Shown here in pieces: positions 17,561 to 26,908 of a DNA stretch of 64,000 nucleotides (position 1 is the stretch's first letter; every line of letters begins with the position of its first letter). This DNA is from Micromonospora kangleipakensis (GTDB lineage: Bacteria > Actinomycetota > Actinomycetes > Mycobacteriales > Micromonosporaceae). Below the pieces are notes generated by a model. It had not been told where the DNA came from and did not search any database. It saw only the letters and a program-made list of their open reading frames with translations. The DNA lies in the NCBI RefSeq assembly GCF_004217615.1, contig NZ_SHLD01000001.1, positions 5,704,001-5,768,000 of the forward strand. The letters run 5' to 3'. The translations under genes were made by a program, and so were the position numbers.

Positions 17561-19185
17561 CGACACACGAGGTCCTCAACCAGGTTCCCCCGCTGGCCGG
17601 CTACGACGCGGCGGACGACCCGGCACTGCTCGACGGCCTTGAGCGGGAGGGCGCCGGCTGGGCCGCCGCCGAGCTGCACGAGCTCGGCAGGATCGGCGGC
17701 ACCGAGCAGGCGATCGATTACGGGCGGCTGGCGAACGAACACCCGCCGGTGCTGCGCACCCACGACCGCTACGGCCACCGGATCGATGAGGTGGAGTTCC
17801 ACCCGGCCTGGCACGAGCTGATGCGCACGGCGGTCGCGCACGGCCTGCACGCCGCGCCGTGGGCGGACGACCGGGCCGGCGCGCATGTGGCCCGGGCCGC
17901 AAAGTTCTACACGTGGCGCCCCGACGCCGGCCACGGCTGCCCGATCTCGATGACCTACGCCGCGGTGCCGGCGCTACGGCACAACCCCGACCTGGCCGCG
18001 CAGTACGAGCCGCTCCTCACGGCCAGGACGTACGACTTCGGGCTGCGTCCGCCGCTGGCCAAGCAGGGGCTGCTGGCCGGCATGTCGATGACGGAGAAGC
18101 AAGGCGGCTCGGACGTGCGCGGCAACACCACCACCGCCCACCCCGAGCCGGACGGCACCTACCGGCTCCTCGGGCACAAGTGGTTCACCTCGGCGCCGAT
18201 GTGCGACATCTTCCTCACCCTCGCCCAGGCACCGGGCGGGCTCACCTGCTTCCTGGTCCCGCGCGTCCTGCCGGACGGCACGCGCAACCCGATGCGGCTG
18301 ATGCGCCTGAAGGACAAACCCGGCAACCGGTCCAACGCCTCGTCGGAGGTCGAGTACGAGCACGCGGTGGCCTGGCGCGTCGGAGACGAGGGCCGTGGCG
18401 TGCGCACCATCATCGACATGGTCAACCTCACCCGCCTCGACTGCGTCATCGGCGCGGCGGCCGGGATGCGCCAAGGCGTGATCACCGCGGCCCACCACGC
18501 CGCCCACCGGCAGGCCTTCGGTGGGTACCTGGTCGACCAGCCGCTGATGCGCAACGTGCTCGCCGACCTCGCGGTCGAGTCCGAGGCCGCCACCGTCCTC
18601 ATGATGCGGCTCGCCGGAGCGACCGACCGATCCGCGCGCGGGGACGCCAGCGAGACGGCATTCAAACGGCTCGCCCTCGCGGTCGGCAAGTACTGGGTCT
18701 GCAAGCGCTGGCCGGCGCATGCGGCCGAGGCGCTCGAATGCCTGGGCGGCAACGGCTATGTCGAGGAGTCAGGCATGCCGCGGCTGTTCCGCGAGTCGCC
18801 CCTGAACTCGATCTGGGAGGGCTCCGGCAACGTCGCCGCGCTGGACGTACTGCGCGCTCTCACCAAGGAACCCCAGGTGATGGAGGCGTTCCGGGCCGAG
18901 GTGACCGCCGCCGCCGGCGCCGACGCGCGGCTCGACGCCGCGGTACGCCAGGTGCAGGCCGAGCTGGCCGACCACGGCGACCTCGAACTGCGGGCCCGCC
19001 GCGTCGTCGAACGGCTGGCACTGGTCCTGCAGGGCTCGCTGCTGGTGCGGCACGGCCATCCCGCCGTCGCCGACGCCTTCTGCGCCTCCCGGCTCGGCGG
19101 CGACCACGGCCAGGCGTACGGCACGCTGCCGAGCGGTGTCGACTTCGCCGCGCTCATCTCCCGCGCCACACCCAAGGTGGGCTGA
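17557..19185 (+). CDS. AidB-like acyl-CoA dehydrogenase
   Basis: A 542-residue flavoprotein, matching the long AidB subfamily (about 540 aa) rather than the 380-aa short-chain dehydrogenases. The FAD/substrate motif GMSMTEKQGGSDVRGNTTTA is followed later by ALECLGGNGYVEESGMPRLF and SPLNSIWEGSGNV. AidB of E. coli is linked to alkylation stress and has weak isovaleryl-CoA dehydrogenase activity; actinomycete homologues are mostly of unknown substrate. The GTG start overlaps the tetR stop. A strong hairpin follows the stop. Confidence 0.9.
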   Translation: MTTHEVLNQVPPLAGYDAADDPALLDGLEREGAGWAAAELHELGRIGGTEQAIDYGRLANEHPPVLRTHDRYGHRIDEVEFHPAWHELMRTAVAHGLHAAPWADDRAGAHVARAAKFYTWRPDAGHGCPISMTYAAVPALRHNPDLAAQYEPLLTARTYDFGLRPPLAKQGLLAGMSMTEKQGGSDVRGNTTTAHPEPDGTYRLLGHKWFTSAPMCDIFLTLAQAPGGLTCFLVPRVLPDGTRNPMRLMRLKDKPGNRSNASSEVEYEHAVAWRVGDEGRGVRTIIDMVNLTRLDCVIGAAAGMRQGVITAAHHAAHRQAFGGYLVDQPLMRNVLADLAVESEAATVLMMRLAGATDRSARGDASETAFKRLALAVGKYWVCKRWPAHAAEALECLGGNGYVEESGMPRLFRESPLNSIWEGSGNVAALDVLRALTKEPQVMEAFRAEVTAAAGADARLDAAVRQVQAELADHGDLELRARRVVERLALVLQGSLLVRHGHPAVADAFCASRLGGDHGQAYGTLPSGVDFAALISRATPKVG

Positions 19186-19191
19186 CCGAAA

Positions 19192-19225
19192 GCGCCGGGA
19201 CCGATGGCGATGTCGGTCCCGGCGC
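19192..19225. terminator. 13-bp perfect stem after the acyl-CoA dehydrogenase
   Basis: GCGCCGGGACCGA and TCGGTCCCGGCGC flank an 8-base loop, 6 bases after the stop codon. The remaining space up to 19437 holds no supported gene. Confidence 0.75.
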
Positions 19226-19437
19226 AGGGATTCGCCGCCGGCTGCCAACATGGGTCACGTCAATCGGCGGTAGGCACACGGCCGCAGCTCGGTGCGGTGC
19301 ACGACGCGAAGGCCGGGCCAGAGTCCGGACTCGCCGGGATCTTCACGGGCCGGCTGCACGTCGACGGCAGCCCCGGCGGCTTCGCCCGACACCGCACACA
19401 CCGCACTGGTTTGTGTGTGAATGTTGCTGCTGGTGCC

Positions 19438-20043
19438 TCAGCCTGGCGGAGTGAGCCCCGCGAGGATGACCGCGCAGCGGATGACGTTGCTGAGGTCCCG
19501 CTCGGATTGATCGATGTCGTGGTGGACCTCGTACTGGAGGATCAAACCGTCGACCGCGGCCACCACGAACCGGCATAGTCCGGGGAGGTCGACTTCCTGC
19601 GGCCCGGGTTCGTGATCGATTGCGGCCTGGAAGACTTCTTGCACGGCCGCGGCGTAGCGGGTGTACTGCCATGCAGCGAGCCATTCGTAGCCAGGGGTGC
19701 GGCAGCAAAAGATCGCCAGCTCGTACTGCATCAGCTGCAGCCCGTCGTCGCCGACGACGAAGCGCCAGAAGGCGCGTAAGCCGTCGTCGATGGCGGCGGC
19801 GAGTCCGCGGGCGGGGTCGACCGCGTCGCGGAGTACCTGTTCGACCTGGACGGTCACGGCACCGACCACCGCGGTGAGCAGTTCGTTCTTGTCGCGGAAC
19901 GCGTAGTGCATCGCGCCCTGAGCCGTCCCGGCCTGCTGCGCGATCCTGCGGGTTGTCGCGCGCTCGAGCCCTTCGCGGGACATGACTTCGATGGCCGCTT
20001 CCACCAGCTGTTCCCGTCGAGCCTCGGCGCTCATCCGACCCAC
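19438..20043 (-). CDS. TetR-family regulator, divergent from the amine operon
   Basis: A 201-residue regulator. Its N-terminal DNA-binding domain reads GLERATTRRIAQQAGTAQGA with MHYAFRDKNELL; the rest is a helical effector domain like those of AcrR/BetI relatives. The GTG start at 20043 follows GGGAGG. It is divergent from the oxidase gene, and the 29-bp palindrome between them is its probable operator, so it likely represses the catabolic operon (and perhaps itself) until an amine, aldehyde or acyl-CoA appears. Confidence 0.9.
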   Translation of the reverse strand: MGRMSAEARREQLVEAAIEVMSREGLERATTRRIAQQAGTAQGAMHYAFRDKNELLTAVVGAVTVQVEQVLRDAVDPARGLAAAIDDGLRAFWRFVVGDDGLQLMQYELAIFCCRTPGYEWLAAWQYTRYAAAVQEVFQAAIDHEPGPQEVDLPGLCRFVVAAVDGLILQYEVHHDIDQSERDLSNVIRCAVILAGLTPPG

Positions 20044-20088
20044 AGGTGCCCTCCCGTTCGGTGTCGTGCACGCATTCTTGCGGACCTC

Positions 20089-20118
20089 TTGACGGTGTTA
20101 CCGAGATCACTCTACATT
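20089..20118 (+). promoter_or_regulatory. Promoter of the amine-catabolic operon
   Basis: TTGACG (20089-20094) and TACATT (20113-20118) are separated by 18 bases, close to the sigma-70 consensus. Initiation would fall at the beginning of the palindrome that follows. Confidence 0.65.
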
Positions 20119-20120
20119 CC

Positions 20121-20149
20121 TTGAACGCTTGACTGAGTCAAGCGTTCAA
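20121..20149. promoter_or_regulatory. 29-bp perfect palindromic operator
   Basis: Arms TTGAACGCTTGACT and AGTCAAGCGTTCAA (14 bp each) surround a single central G without any mismatch. It covers the expected transcription start of the downstream operon and lies 78 bases from the divergent tetR start. The arms also contain nested GCTTGA/TCAAGC halves, typical for two TetR dimers. Confidence 0.85.
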
Positions 20150-20164
20150 CTTCGGAGGTCATCC

Positions 20165-21544
20165 TTGTCCACAGACTTTGACACCGGCGTTGTAGTGGTC
20201 GGTGCCGGCCTGGCCGGACTGTCCACGGCGCGCAAGCTGCACGACGCGGGCGTCGACGTGGTTGTCCTGGAGGCGCGCGACCGTGTCGGTGGCCGTACCT
20301 TGTCCCAGACCGAGGGGGACGGCCTGCTGGTGGAGTACGGCGGTCAGTGGGTGGGACCCACCCAGGACCACATGTACGCGCTGATCGCGGAGTTCGGTCT
20401 GGAGACGTTCACCCAGTACGCCGACGGCGACAACCTGCAACTGGCCGACGGGAGGCTGCTGCGCTACCACGGTGCCATTCCCACCGGTGATCCGATCATC
20501 GCCGCGGACCTGATGGACGCGATGGTTGAGCTGACGAGCGCGGCGATGGAGGTTGACACGGCCGCGCCGTGGGAGCACCCCCGTGCGGCAGAGCTGGACG
20601 CGATGACGGTGGAGACCTGGATCGGCAGCCAGCCCTACTGCGACGGTGCCAAGGTGTGGCTGCGTACCTTGACGCGGGCCATCTTCCCGGCCGAGCCTGG
20701 CGAGATCTCCCTGCTGCACGCGCTGTTCTACATCTCATCCGGCGGTGGCCTGGAGAAGATGATCGGCATCATCAACAGCGCCCAGGAGAACCGCCTCACC
20801 CACGGGTCGATGCAGGTCTCCCAGCGCCTGGCCGGACTGCTGGGTGACCGGGTGCGGCTGAACAGTCCGGTGCACCGCATCGACCACGACGCCGACGGTG
20901 TCACCGTGCACCACGAGCACGGGGCACTGCACGCCCGCCGCGTGATCGTGGCGATCCCACCCACGCTGGCTGGACGGATCCGCTACGCTCCGGCGCTGCC
21001 CGGCCTCCGCGACCAGCTGACCCAGCGCTCGTTCATGGCCTCGACGATCAAGATGAGCGTGGTCTACGAGACGCCGTTCTGGCGCGCCGACGGTCTGTCC
21101 GGCCACATGGTCGGCGACAACCGGCTGGTCTGCACCACCTTGGACCAGACCCACCCGGATCGACCCGAGGGGGTCCTGGTGTGCTTCATCGACGCCGCTG
21201 CGGCCCGCCGAGCGCTGCGGATGCCCGCCGACGAGCGACGAGCCACCGTGATCGAGGACCTGGTCACCTACTACGGCGAGCAGGCACGCAACCCGGTCGC
21301 GGTGTACGAGAAGTCCTGGCTCGACGACGAGTGGGCGCGCGGATGCTACGTCGGCATGATGTCGCCGGGCACCTGGTCCACCCTCGGCCCGGCGCTTCGC
21401 GAGCCCATCGGCCCGATCCACTGGGCCGGCACCGAGTGCGCCACCAAGTGGAACGGCTACATGGACGGCGCGGTCAGCTCGGGTCTCGCGACCGCCGAGG
21501 CCGTGCTCGCCGAGATCGCCGCCACGGCGGAGGTGGCCCGATGA
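20165..21544 (+). CDS. Flavin-dependent amine oxidase
   Basis: A 459-residue FAD enzyme of the monoamine oxidase family that oxidises a primary amine to the aldehyde with release of ammonia and hydrogen peroxide. The Rossmann motif VVVGAGLAGLSTARKLHDAG and the following EARDRVGGRT bind FAD. The C-terminus carries HWAGTECATKWNGYMDGAV, the aromatic-cage/FAD segment. TTG 20165 is the start, placed by GGAGG six bases upstream; reading from TTG 20129 would put the operator inside the gene. It overlaps the next gene by ATGA. Substrate candidates are putrescine, tyramine or similar amines. Confidence 0.9.
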   Translation: MSTDFDTGVVVVGAGLAGLSTARKLHDAGVDVVVLEARDRVGGRTLSQTEGDGLLVEYGGQWVGPTQDHMYALIAEFGLETFTQYADGDNLQLADGRLLRYHGAIPTGDPIIAADLMDAMVELTSAAMEVDTAAPWEHPRAAELDAMTVETWIGSQPYCDGAKVWLRTLTRAIFPAEPGEISLLHALFYISSGGGLEKMIGIINSAQENRLTHGSMQVSQRLAGLLGDRVRLNSPVHRIDHDADGVTVHHEHGALHARRVIVAIPPTLAGRIRYAPALPGLRDQLTQRSFMASTIKMSVVYETPFWRADGLSGHMVGDNRLVCTTLDQTHPDRPEGVLVCFIDAAAARRALRMPADERRATVIEDLVTYYGEQARNPVAVYEKSWLDDEWARGCYVGMMSPGTWSTLGPALREPIGPIHWAGTECATKWNGYMDGAVSSGLATAEAVLAEIAATAEVAR

Positions 21545-21927
21545 GCGCCGACGTGAGCCGCGACGCCGTCTCGGCCGAGGAGCTGCACGAGGCCCTGGTC
21601 GAGTACGTCGACAAGGCCAACGCCAGCCCTCGATCGAAGAAGACGCTCGCGTCGTGGACCTGCCGGATCCACATCCAGGCAACCGACCTTCCCGATGCCG
21701 CGTTCACCTTCCACGTGATCAAGGGCATCGCCCAGCCCATCGTCCAGGGTCTCGAAGGCGTCCCGGACCTTGTCGTCCGCGGCGGCAGCATGGACCTGGC
21801 CGAGATCTTCTGGGGGGACGCCAACCCCGTGTCGAACTACATGCAGGGCGCCATCAAGACCCAGGGCCGAGCGGACGACGTGATGCGTCTGGACGCGATG
21901 GCCATGTTCATCTTCCTCGGACAGTAG
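21541..21927 (+). CDS. SCP2 sterol-carrier-like small protein
   Basis: A 128-residue soluble protein. The segment FTFHVIKGIAQPIVQGLEG and the following DLVVRGGSMDLAEIFWGDAN, with the C-terminal QGAIKTQGRADDVMRLDAM, match the SCP2/sterol-transfer fold, which binds lipids or fatty acyl groups. It sits between the oxidase and the permease and overlaps the oxidase stop. A lipid-binding protein in an amine operon hints that the substrate or product is long-chain or hydrophobic (inference). Confidence 0.75.
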   Translation: MSADVSRDAVSAEELHEALVEYVDKANASPRSKKTLASWTCRIHIQATDLPDAAFTFHVIKGIAQPIVQGLEGVPDLVVRGGSMDLAEIFWGDANPVSNYMQGAIKTQGRADDVMRLDAMAMFIFLGQ

Positions 21928-21939
21928 GAGCACACACTC

Positions 21940-23367
21940 ATGGCCGACCTGACTGCGACCGAGCCACCCCAGCTCAGCCGCTCCCTCTCCCTCGGTGGCG
22001 CCTCGGCGATCTCCACCGGCCTGGCCTTCGCGGCCATCAACTTCCTGGGCATGGCCGCGCTGCTCACCTACATCAGCGGCCCGCTGTCCTGGATCGCGGT
22101 CCTGGCCGGTGGCGTGCTGATCCTCGGGGTACGCGGCTTGTTCTCCGAGCTCAACGGCCTTTATCCGACCGCCGCCGGTATCCGGCTCTGGATGGGCCGT
22201 GCCATGAACGACCGGGTCGCGCTGATCATCACGCTGACCTACATGACCGCGATCGTCCTGGTCATCGGCGCGGACGCCTACATCATCGGCGAGGCGCTGG
22301 CCTACGCCTTCGACAACGGCCACCTCGTGGCGATGGTCTATGTCACCGTGCTCCTGGTCCTCGCCACGTGGCTGAACCTGCGCGGCATCAAGCTCGCCGG
22401 AGTGGCGGAGAAGATCGTCACCAGCATCGTCGTGGTGGGCACGGTGGCGATCGGCGTGGCCGCCATCGTCAACCACGGGCCGGTGGCGCACCCCGGCGCC
22501 GGCTCGAGCAGCTCCCCGCTGCAGGCGCTGATCCTGGGCATCTTCCTCTACACCGGCTTCGAGTGGGTCACCACCAACGCCGAAGAGGTGACCAAGCCCA
22601 AGACGATCCAGCGGGCCATGCTGGTCTCGGTGCTGGTCCTCGCGGTCAGCCAGGCGGTTTTCGCCGTCGCGATGGGCCTGACCCTCAACGGCGAGCAGCT
22701 CGGCACGGCGTACCCGCAGCTCCTGGTCGCAGAGGCTGCGCTGGGCCACGTCGGAATGCTGGTAATGCTGGCCATCACGGCGCTCACGGCGGTGAATACG
22801 TTCAACGGCGGCTTCGTCACCATGTCCCGGTTCATCTACGCTGTCGCTCGCGAAGGCAAGCTGCCCCGTGCGCTCGCCCGGCTCAACGACCGGGCCGTGC
22901 CGGTGCTCCCGGTCTACCTTCTCGGTGGTAGCTCCCTGGTCCTGGCAGGCGTGGTCGCCCTCACCGGGTCGTTCTTCGTCATGGTCTCGGTCTGCGCGGC
23001 GCTGGAGATGATGATCTACGCTGCGGCCGGCTACGTCGTGTGGCGACTGCGCCGTCGAGACCCCGACCAGGCGCGCCCGTTCCGGATGCGCGGCGGTGCG
23101 TTCGTTGCGCTGGGCTGCACCGGGCTCTTCGGGCTCCTCGGCCTACTCGCCAGTGTCAGCGTCGGTCCAGACATCAACCCGGTGCCGCTGCTCATCGTCC
23201 TCGGGTTCGCCGTGCTGGCCACCAGCTACGTCTTCACCTACGTCCCCCGCCTCGAGCGCCGCGAGGCCGAGGAACTGGCAGCCCGACGCGCGGCCCGGGC
23301 CGCTGCCCGCGCAGCCGCCCGGGCCGGCACTCAGGTCGTCGAGGCCTCGGAAGGCGCGCCTTCATGA
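21940..23367 (+). CDS. APC-family amino acid/amine permease
   Basis: A 475-residue transporter with about 12 hydrophobic segments. The start of the first helix region (GGASAISTGLAFAAINFLGM) and the central GFEWVTTNAEEVTKPKTIQ match the APC superfamily, whose members import amino acids or polyamines with protons. The Arg/Ala-rich C-terminal tail (RREAEELAARRAARAAARA) is cytoplasmic. The ATG at 21940 is preceded by GGAG. The stop overlaps the ligase start (ATGA). It presumably brings in the amine oxidised by the enzyme upstream. Confidence 0.88.
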   Translation: MADLTATEPPQLSRSLSLGGASAISTGLAFAAINFLGMAALLTYISGPLSWIAVLAGGVLILGVRGLFSELNGLYPTAAGIRLWMGRAMNDRVALIITLTYMTAIVLVIGADAYIIGEALAYAFDNGHLVAMVYVTVLLVLATWLNLRGIKLAGVAEKIVTSIVVVGTVAIGVAAIVNHGPVAHPGAGSSSSPLQALILGIFLYTGFEWVTTNAEEVTKPKTIQRAMLVSVLVLAVSQAVFAVAMGLTLNGEQLGTAYPQLLVAEAALGHVGMLVMLAITALTAVNTFNGGFVTMSRFIYAVAREGKLPRALARLNDRAVPVLPVYLLGGSSLVLAGVVALTGSFFVMVSVCAALEMMIYAAAGYVVWRLRRRDPDQARPFRMRGGAFVALGCTGLFGLLGLLASVSVGPDINPVPLLIVLGFAVLATSYVFTYVPRLERREAEELAARRAARAAARAAARAGTQVVEASEGAPS

Positions 23368-24920
23368 CCATCACGGCCCTGGACACCCCGGCCGACAACA
23401 CACGACAGGGAGACCTGGTTATGGCCAACCTCGCCCGGAATCTGGCCGCCTCGGTCGCCCGCGACGGCGCCGCCCCGGCCATCCGGTTCGGCGACATGGT
23501 GCTGACGTATGCGCAGCTCGACGAGGCCAGCGCCCGGGTGGCCGGGCTGCTGCGCGACCGCGGCGTGCAGCCGGGTGACCGGGTCGGCATCATGCTGCCC
23601 AACGTGCCGCAGTTCGCCGCCGCCTACTACGGCATCCTGCGCGCCGGTGCCGTCGTGGTGCCGATGAACGTGCTGCTCAAGGCGCGTGAGGTGGCGTTCT
23701 ACCTCGGCGACTCGCAGGCGAAGCTGGTGCTGGCCTGGCACGGGTTCGCCGAGGACGCCACGGCCGGCGCGGCCACCGCCGGCACGGAGTGCCTGCTGGT
23801 GACGCCGGGAGAGTTCGAGACTCTGCTGGCCGGGACCACGCCGGAGACCGGGATCGTCGAGCGCGACGCGACCGAAACCGCCGTCATCCTCTACACCTCG
23901 GGTACGACCGGCACCCCCAAGGGCGCCGAGCTGACCCACGCCAACCTGACCCGCAACGCCCAGATCGCGGTCGACCTGTTCTCGCTGACCGCCCAGGACA
24001 TCGTGCTGGGGGCGCTGCCGCTGTTCCACTCGTTCGGCCAGGGCTGCGGCCTCAACACGGCGATCACGGCAGGTGCCTGCCTGGCCCTGGTGCGGCGCTT
24101 CGACGCCCACGCCGTGCTCGACACCGTCCACCACCACCGTGTCACGATCTTCCAGGGCGTGCCGACCATGTACGTCGCGCTGCTGGCCCACCCGGAACGG
24201 GCGAAGTTCGACGTGAGCAGCCTGCGGATGTGCGCATCGGGCGGGGCGGCGCTGCCGGTGGAGGTCATTCGCGCGTTCGAGGCCGAGTTCGGCTGCATCA
24301 TCCTGGAGGGCTACGGGCTGTCGGAGACCTCGCCGATCGCGTCGTTCAACCACGCCGACCGCGAGCGCAAGCCCGGCTCGATCGGCACCGCCATCGCCGG
24401 CGTGGAGATGGCGCTTCGCGACGTCGAGAACGGCGTCGGCGAGATCGTCATCCGGGGCCACAACGTCATGAAGGGCTACTGGCGCCGCCCCGACGCGACC
24501 GCCGAGGTGATCGACGCCGACGGCTGGTTCCGCTCCGGTGACCTGGCCCGCATGGACGACGAGGGCTACTTCTTCATCGTCGACCGCAAGAAGGACATGA
24601 TCATCCGTGGTGGGTACAACGTGTACCCGCGCGAGATCGAGGAGCTGCTCTACGAGCACCCGGCCGTGCGCGAGGTGGCCGTCATCGGCATCCCGCACCC
24701 GGAGCTGGGCGAGGAGGTCTGCGCCGCGATCGCGCTGAAGGACGGCGCCACCGCCACCCCCGACGAGCTGCGCGAGCACGTCAAGGCGCAGGCCGCGGCG
24801 TACAAGTACCCGCGGCACGTGTGGATCGTCGACGAGCTGCCGAAAACCCCCACCGGCAAGATCCTCAAGCGTGAGGTCGAGGCGCCCGCCGACCTCGTCG
24901 CGCCATACACCACCGGCTGA
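23364..24920 (+). CDS. Long-chain fatty acid-type acyl-CoA ligase
   Basis: A 518-residue AMP-forming ligase. It has the P-loop YTSGTTGTPKGAELTH, the motif GYGLSETSPIASF, GWFRSGDLARMDDEGYF with the hinge DRKKDMIIRGGYNVYPREIE, and the catalytic Lys in KTPTGKILKRE. It activates a carboxylic acid to its CoA thioester. In this operon it would take the acid made by the aldehyde dehydrogenase into beta-oxidation. It overlaps the permease gene. A hairpin follows before the dehydrogenase gene. Confidence 0.92.
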   Translation: MTITALDTPADNTRQGDLVMANLARNLAASVARDGAAPAIRFGDMVLTYAQLDEASARVAGLLRDRGVQPGDRVGIMLPNVPQFAAAYYGILRAGAVVVPMNVLLKAREVAFYLGDSQAKLVLAWHGFAEDATAGAATAGTECLLVTPGEFETLLAGTTPETGIVERDATETAVILYTSGTTGTPKGAELTHANLTRNAQIAVDLFSLTAQDIVLGALPLFHSFGQGCGLNTAITAGACLALVRRFDAHAVLDTVHHHRVTIFQGVPTMYVALLAHPERAKFDVSSLRMCASGGAALPVEVIRAFEAEFGCIILEGYGLSETSPIASFNHADRERKPGSIGTAIAGVEMALRDVENGVGEIVIRGHNVMKGYWRRPDATAEVIDADGWFRSGDLARMDDEGYFFIVDRKKDMIIRGGYNVYPREIEELLYEHPAVREVAVIGIPHPELGEEVCAAIALKDGATATPDELREHVKAQAAAYKYPRHVWIVDELPKTPTGKILKREVEAPADLVAPYTTG

Positions 24921-24938
24921 GCCGGCCTGCTGAACACC

Positions 24939-24975
24939 GCCGCCTGCCATGAGTCAGGTCATGGCGGAAGGCGGC
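24939..24975 (+). terminator. Bulged hairpin between ligase and dehydrogenase genes
   Basis: GCCGCCTGCCATGA pairs with TCATGGC, a GGA bulge and AGGCGGC around a GTCAGG loop; CCTTTCC follows. It may terminate or attenuate the operon, so the last gene could be expressed at a lower level or have its own promoter. Confidence 0.55.
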
Positions 24976-25026
24976 CTTTCCATCCCATACCCCCCGCAGA
25001 ACCGATTTCGAAAAGGACGTCGCCCG

Positions 25027-26742
25027 ATGAGTATCAGCACCGCCACCATCGCGCAGCTGGATCAGCTGATCGCGGCGCTGCGTGACGGGGAGCGCGGCTG
25101 GGCCGCCGAGTCGCTCGCGTCCCGCCGCAACCTGCTGCTGCAGATGCATGCCAACGTCGCCGCCCAGGCCGAGGAGTGGGTACGCGTCGCCGGGGAGATC
25201 AAGCAGTTGCCGGCCGGTTCGCCCCTGCTGGGTGAGGAATGGATCAGTGGCCCATGGGCGGTGCTCGGTTACGCCGAGGCCCTGGCCGACTCCCTGGCCC
25301 GCTTGGCGGAGGGCCGGAATCTGCTGGCCGGATACCCGGTCGGGACCGCGCCCGGTGGCCGGGTCGCCATCGACGTGCTGCCGCACCACATGTTCGACCG
25401 GTTGCTGCTCAGCGGTTTCCGGGCCGAGGTGTGGATGGAGCCGGGCGTCACCGCGCAGGAGACGCAGGAACAGGCAGGCCTGGGCCTGCGAACGCCCGAG
25501 CAGACCGCCGGTGTCGCGGTGGTCATGGGCGCGGGCAACATCACCTCGATCCCGCCGCTGGACGTGCTCTACCAGCTCTATGCCCACAACCAGGTGGTCC
25601 TGCTCAAGCTCAACCCAGTCACCGACGCGCTGCTGCCGGTGTTCGAGGCAGTCTTCGCGCCGTTCATCGACCGCGGCTACCTGCGCATCGTCACCGGCGA
25701 CGCCAAGGTCGGCGACCACCTGGTGACCCACGAGAGCGTCGACGCCGTACACATCACCGGCAGCGAGGCCACCCACGACGCTATCGTCTGGGGTGCGGGC
25801 GCGGCGGGCGCCACGGCGAAGGCGGCGGGCACCCCACGCCTGACCAAGCCGATCACCAGCGAACTCGGTGGGGTGTCGCCGACGATCGTGGTGCCGGGCC
25901 GCTGGTCTGCGGCCGACATCCGCTTTCAGGCCGAGCACATCGCCACCCACCGCCTGCACAACAGCGGCTTCAACTGCATCGCCGCCCAGGTCGTCATCGT
26001 CAGCAAGGACTGGCCGCAGAAGCAGGAGTTCTTCACCGCGTTGCGTGCCGCGTTCGCGGCTGCACCTGCCCGTCCCGCCTGGTATCCCGGCTGCGACGCG
26101 CGGGTGGCCGGCGCCCGGCAGGAGCATCCGGGCTTCGACGGCGTCGGCGGGACCGCCGAGCGCACCCTGCTGTGGAACCTCGACCTCGCCGACGGCACCG
26201 AGTCCGCGTTCGGCACCGAGTACTTCGGACCGGTCCTCGGCGTGGCCGAACTACCCGGCACCGGTGTGGAGTTCCTCAACGCCGCGGTCGATGTGGCCAA
26301 CGAGCGCATGCACGGCACCCTGGGCGCCAACCTGATCATTGACAACCGCACCCGGCGGCAACTGGGCGCGCACCTGCGCGAGAGCATCGCCCGGTTGCGC
26401 TACGGCACCATCGGCGTCAACGCCTGGACCGGCGTGGGTTACCTGACTCCGCGCGCCACCTGGGGCGCGTTCCCTGGCCATCCGCTCGACGACGTCCAGA
26501 GCGGCCGCGGCGTGGTGCACAACTCGCTGCTGCTGCACCGTCCCGAGCGGACCGTGGTGTACGGCCCGTTCCGGCCGCTGCCGCGCTCGGTCATGACCGG
26601 CGAGTTCAGCCTCACCCCGAAACCGCCGTGGTTCGTCACCAACCGCACCGCCGCGACAACCGGCCGCAGACTCACCGCGTTCGCGGCCCGGCCCCGCTGG
26701 AGCGCGCTGCCCGCCATCTTCACCTCCGCACTGCGGGGATAA
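25027..26742 (+). CDS. Aldehyde dehydrogenase family protein
   Basis: A 571-residue NAD(P)-dependent dehydrogenase of a long actinobacterial subtype. The nucleotide-binding segment ends in HITGSEATHDAIVWG, the conserved Glu is in LTKPITSELGGVSP and the catalytic Cys is in NSGFNCIAAQ. The C-terminal part with GTIGVNAWTGVGYLTPRATW is longer than in ordinary ALDH (about 490 aa). ATG 25027 follows AAAGGACG. It would oxidise the aldehyde produced by the amine oxidase to an acid for the ligase upstream. Confidence 0.88.
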   Translation: MSISTATIAQLDQLIAALRDGERGWAAESLASRRNLLLQMHANVAAQAEEWVRVAGEIKQLPAGSPLLGEEWISGPWAVLGYAEALADSLARLAEGRNLLAGYPVGTAPGGRVAIDVLPHHMFDRLLLSGFRAEVWMEPGVTAQETQEQAGLGLRTPEQTAGVAVVMGAGNITSIPPLDVLYQLYAHNQVVLLKLNPVTDALLPVFEAVFAPFIDRGYLRIVTGDAKVGDHLVTHESVDAVHITGSEATHDAIVWGAGAAGATAKAAGTPRLTKPITSELGGVSPTIVVPGRWSAADIRFQAEHIATHRLHNSGFNCIAAQVVIVSKDWPQKQEFFTALRAAFAAAPARPAWYPGCDARVAGARQEHPGFDGVGGTAERTLLWNLDLADGTESAFGTEYFGPVLGVAELPGTGVEFLNAAVDVANERMHGTLGANLIIDNRTRRQLGAHLRESIARLRYGTIGVNAWTGVGYLTPRATWGAFPGHPLDDVQSGRGVVHNSLLLHRPERTVVYGPFRPLPRSVMTGEFSLTPKPPWFVTNRTAATTGRRLTAFAARPRWSALPAIFTSALRG

Positions 26743-26808
26743 CCGAGCGGGCTTCAGGCCGGCAGCTTGTGTCTACTCGTGGCCCCTTGTAGCCCGTCGC
26801 GGCCCACT

Positions 26809-26835
26809 GTTCCCGGTGATGTTCCCGCCGGGAAC
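26809..26835. terminator. Hairpin downstream of the dehydrogenase
   Basis: GTTCCCGG and CCGGGAAC flank an 11-base loop that itself repeats GTTCCCG, about 65 bases after the stop. It is a plausible end of the operon transcript. Confidence 0.5.
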
Positions 26836-26908
26836 AAGGTCGATCTTGCCCAAGCGAAGGGGGCCGGCGCGTCGCACCGCCCCCAGCTATACGGCTACGG
26901 TCCGACCG

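Noticed and set aside
20129..20164. Upstream TTG start for the amine oxidase
   Set aside because: It would place the operator inside the coding region and lacks a ribosome site; TTG 20165 has GGAGG at proper distance.
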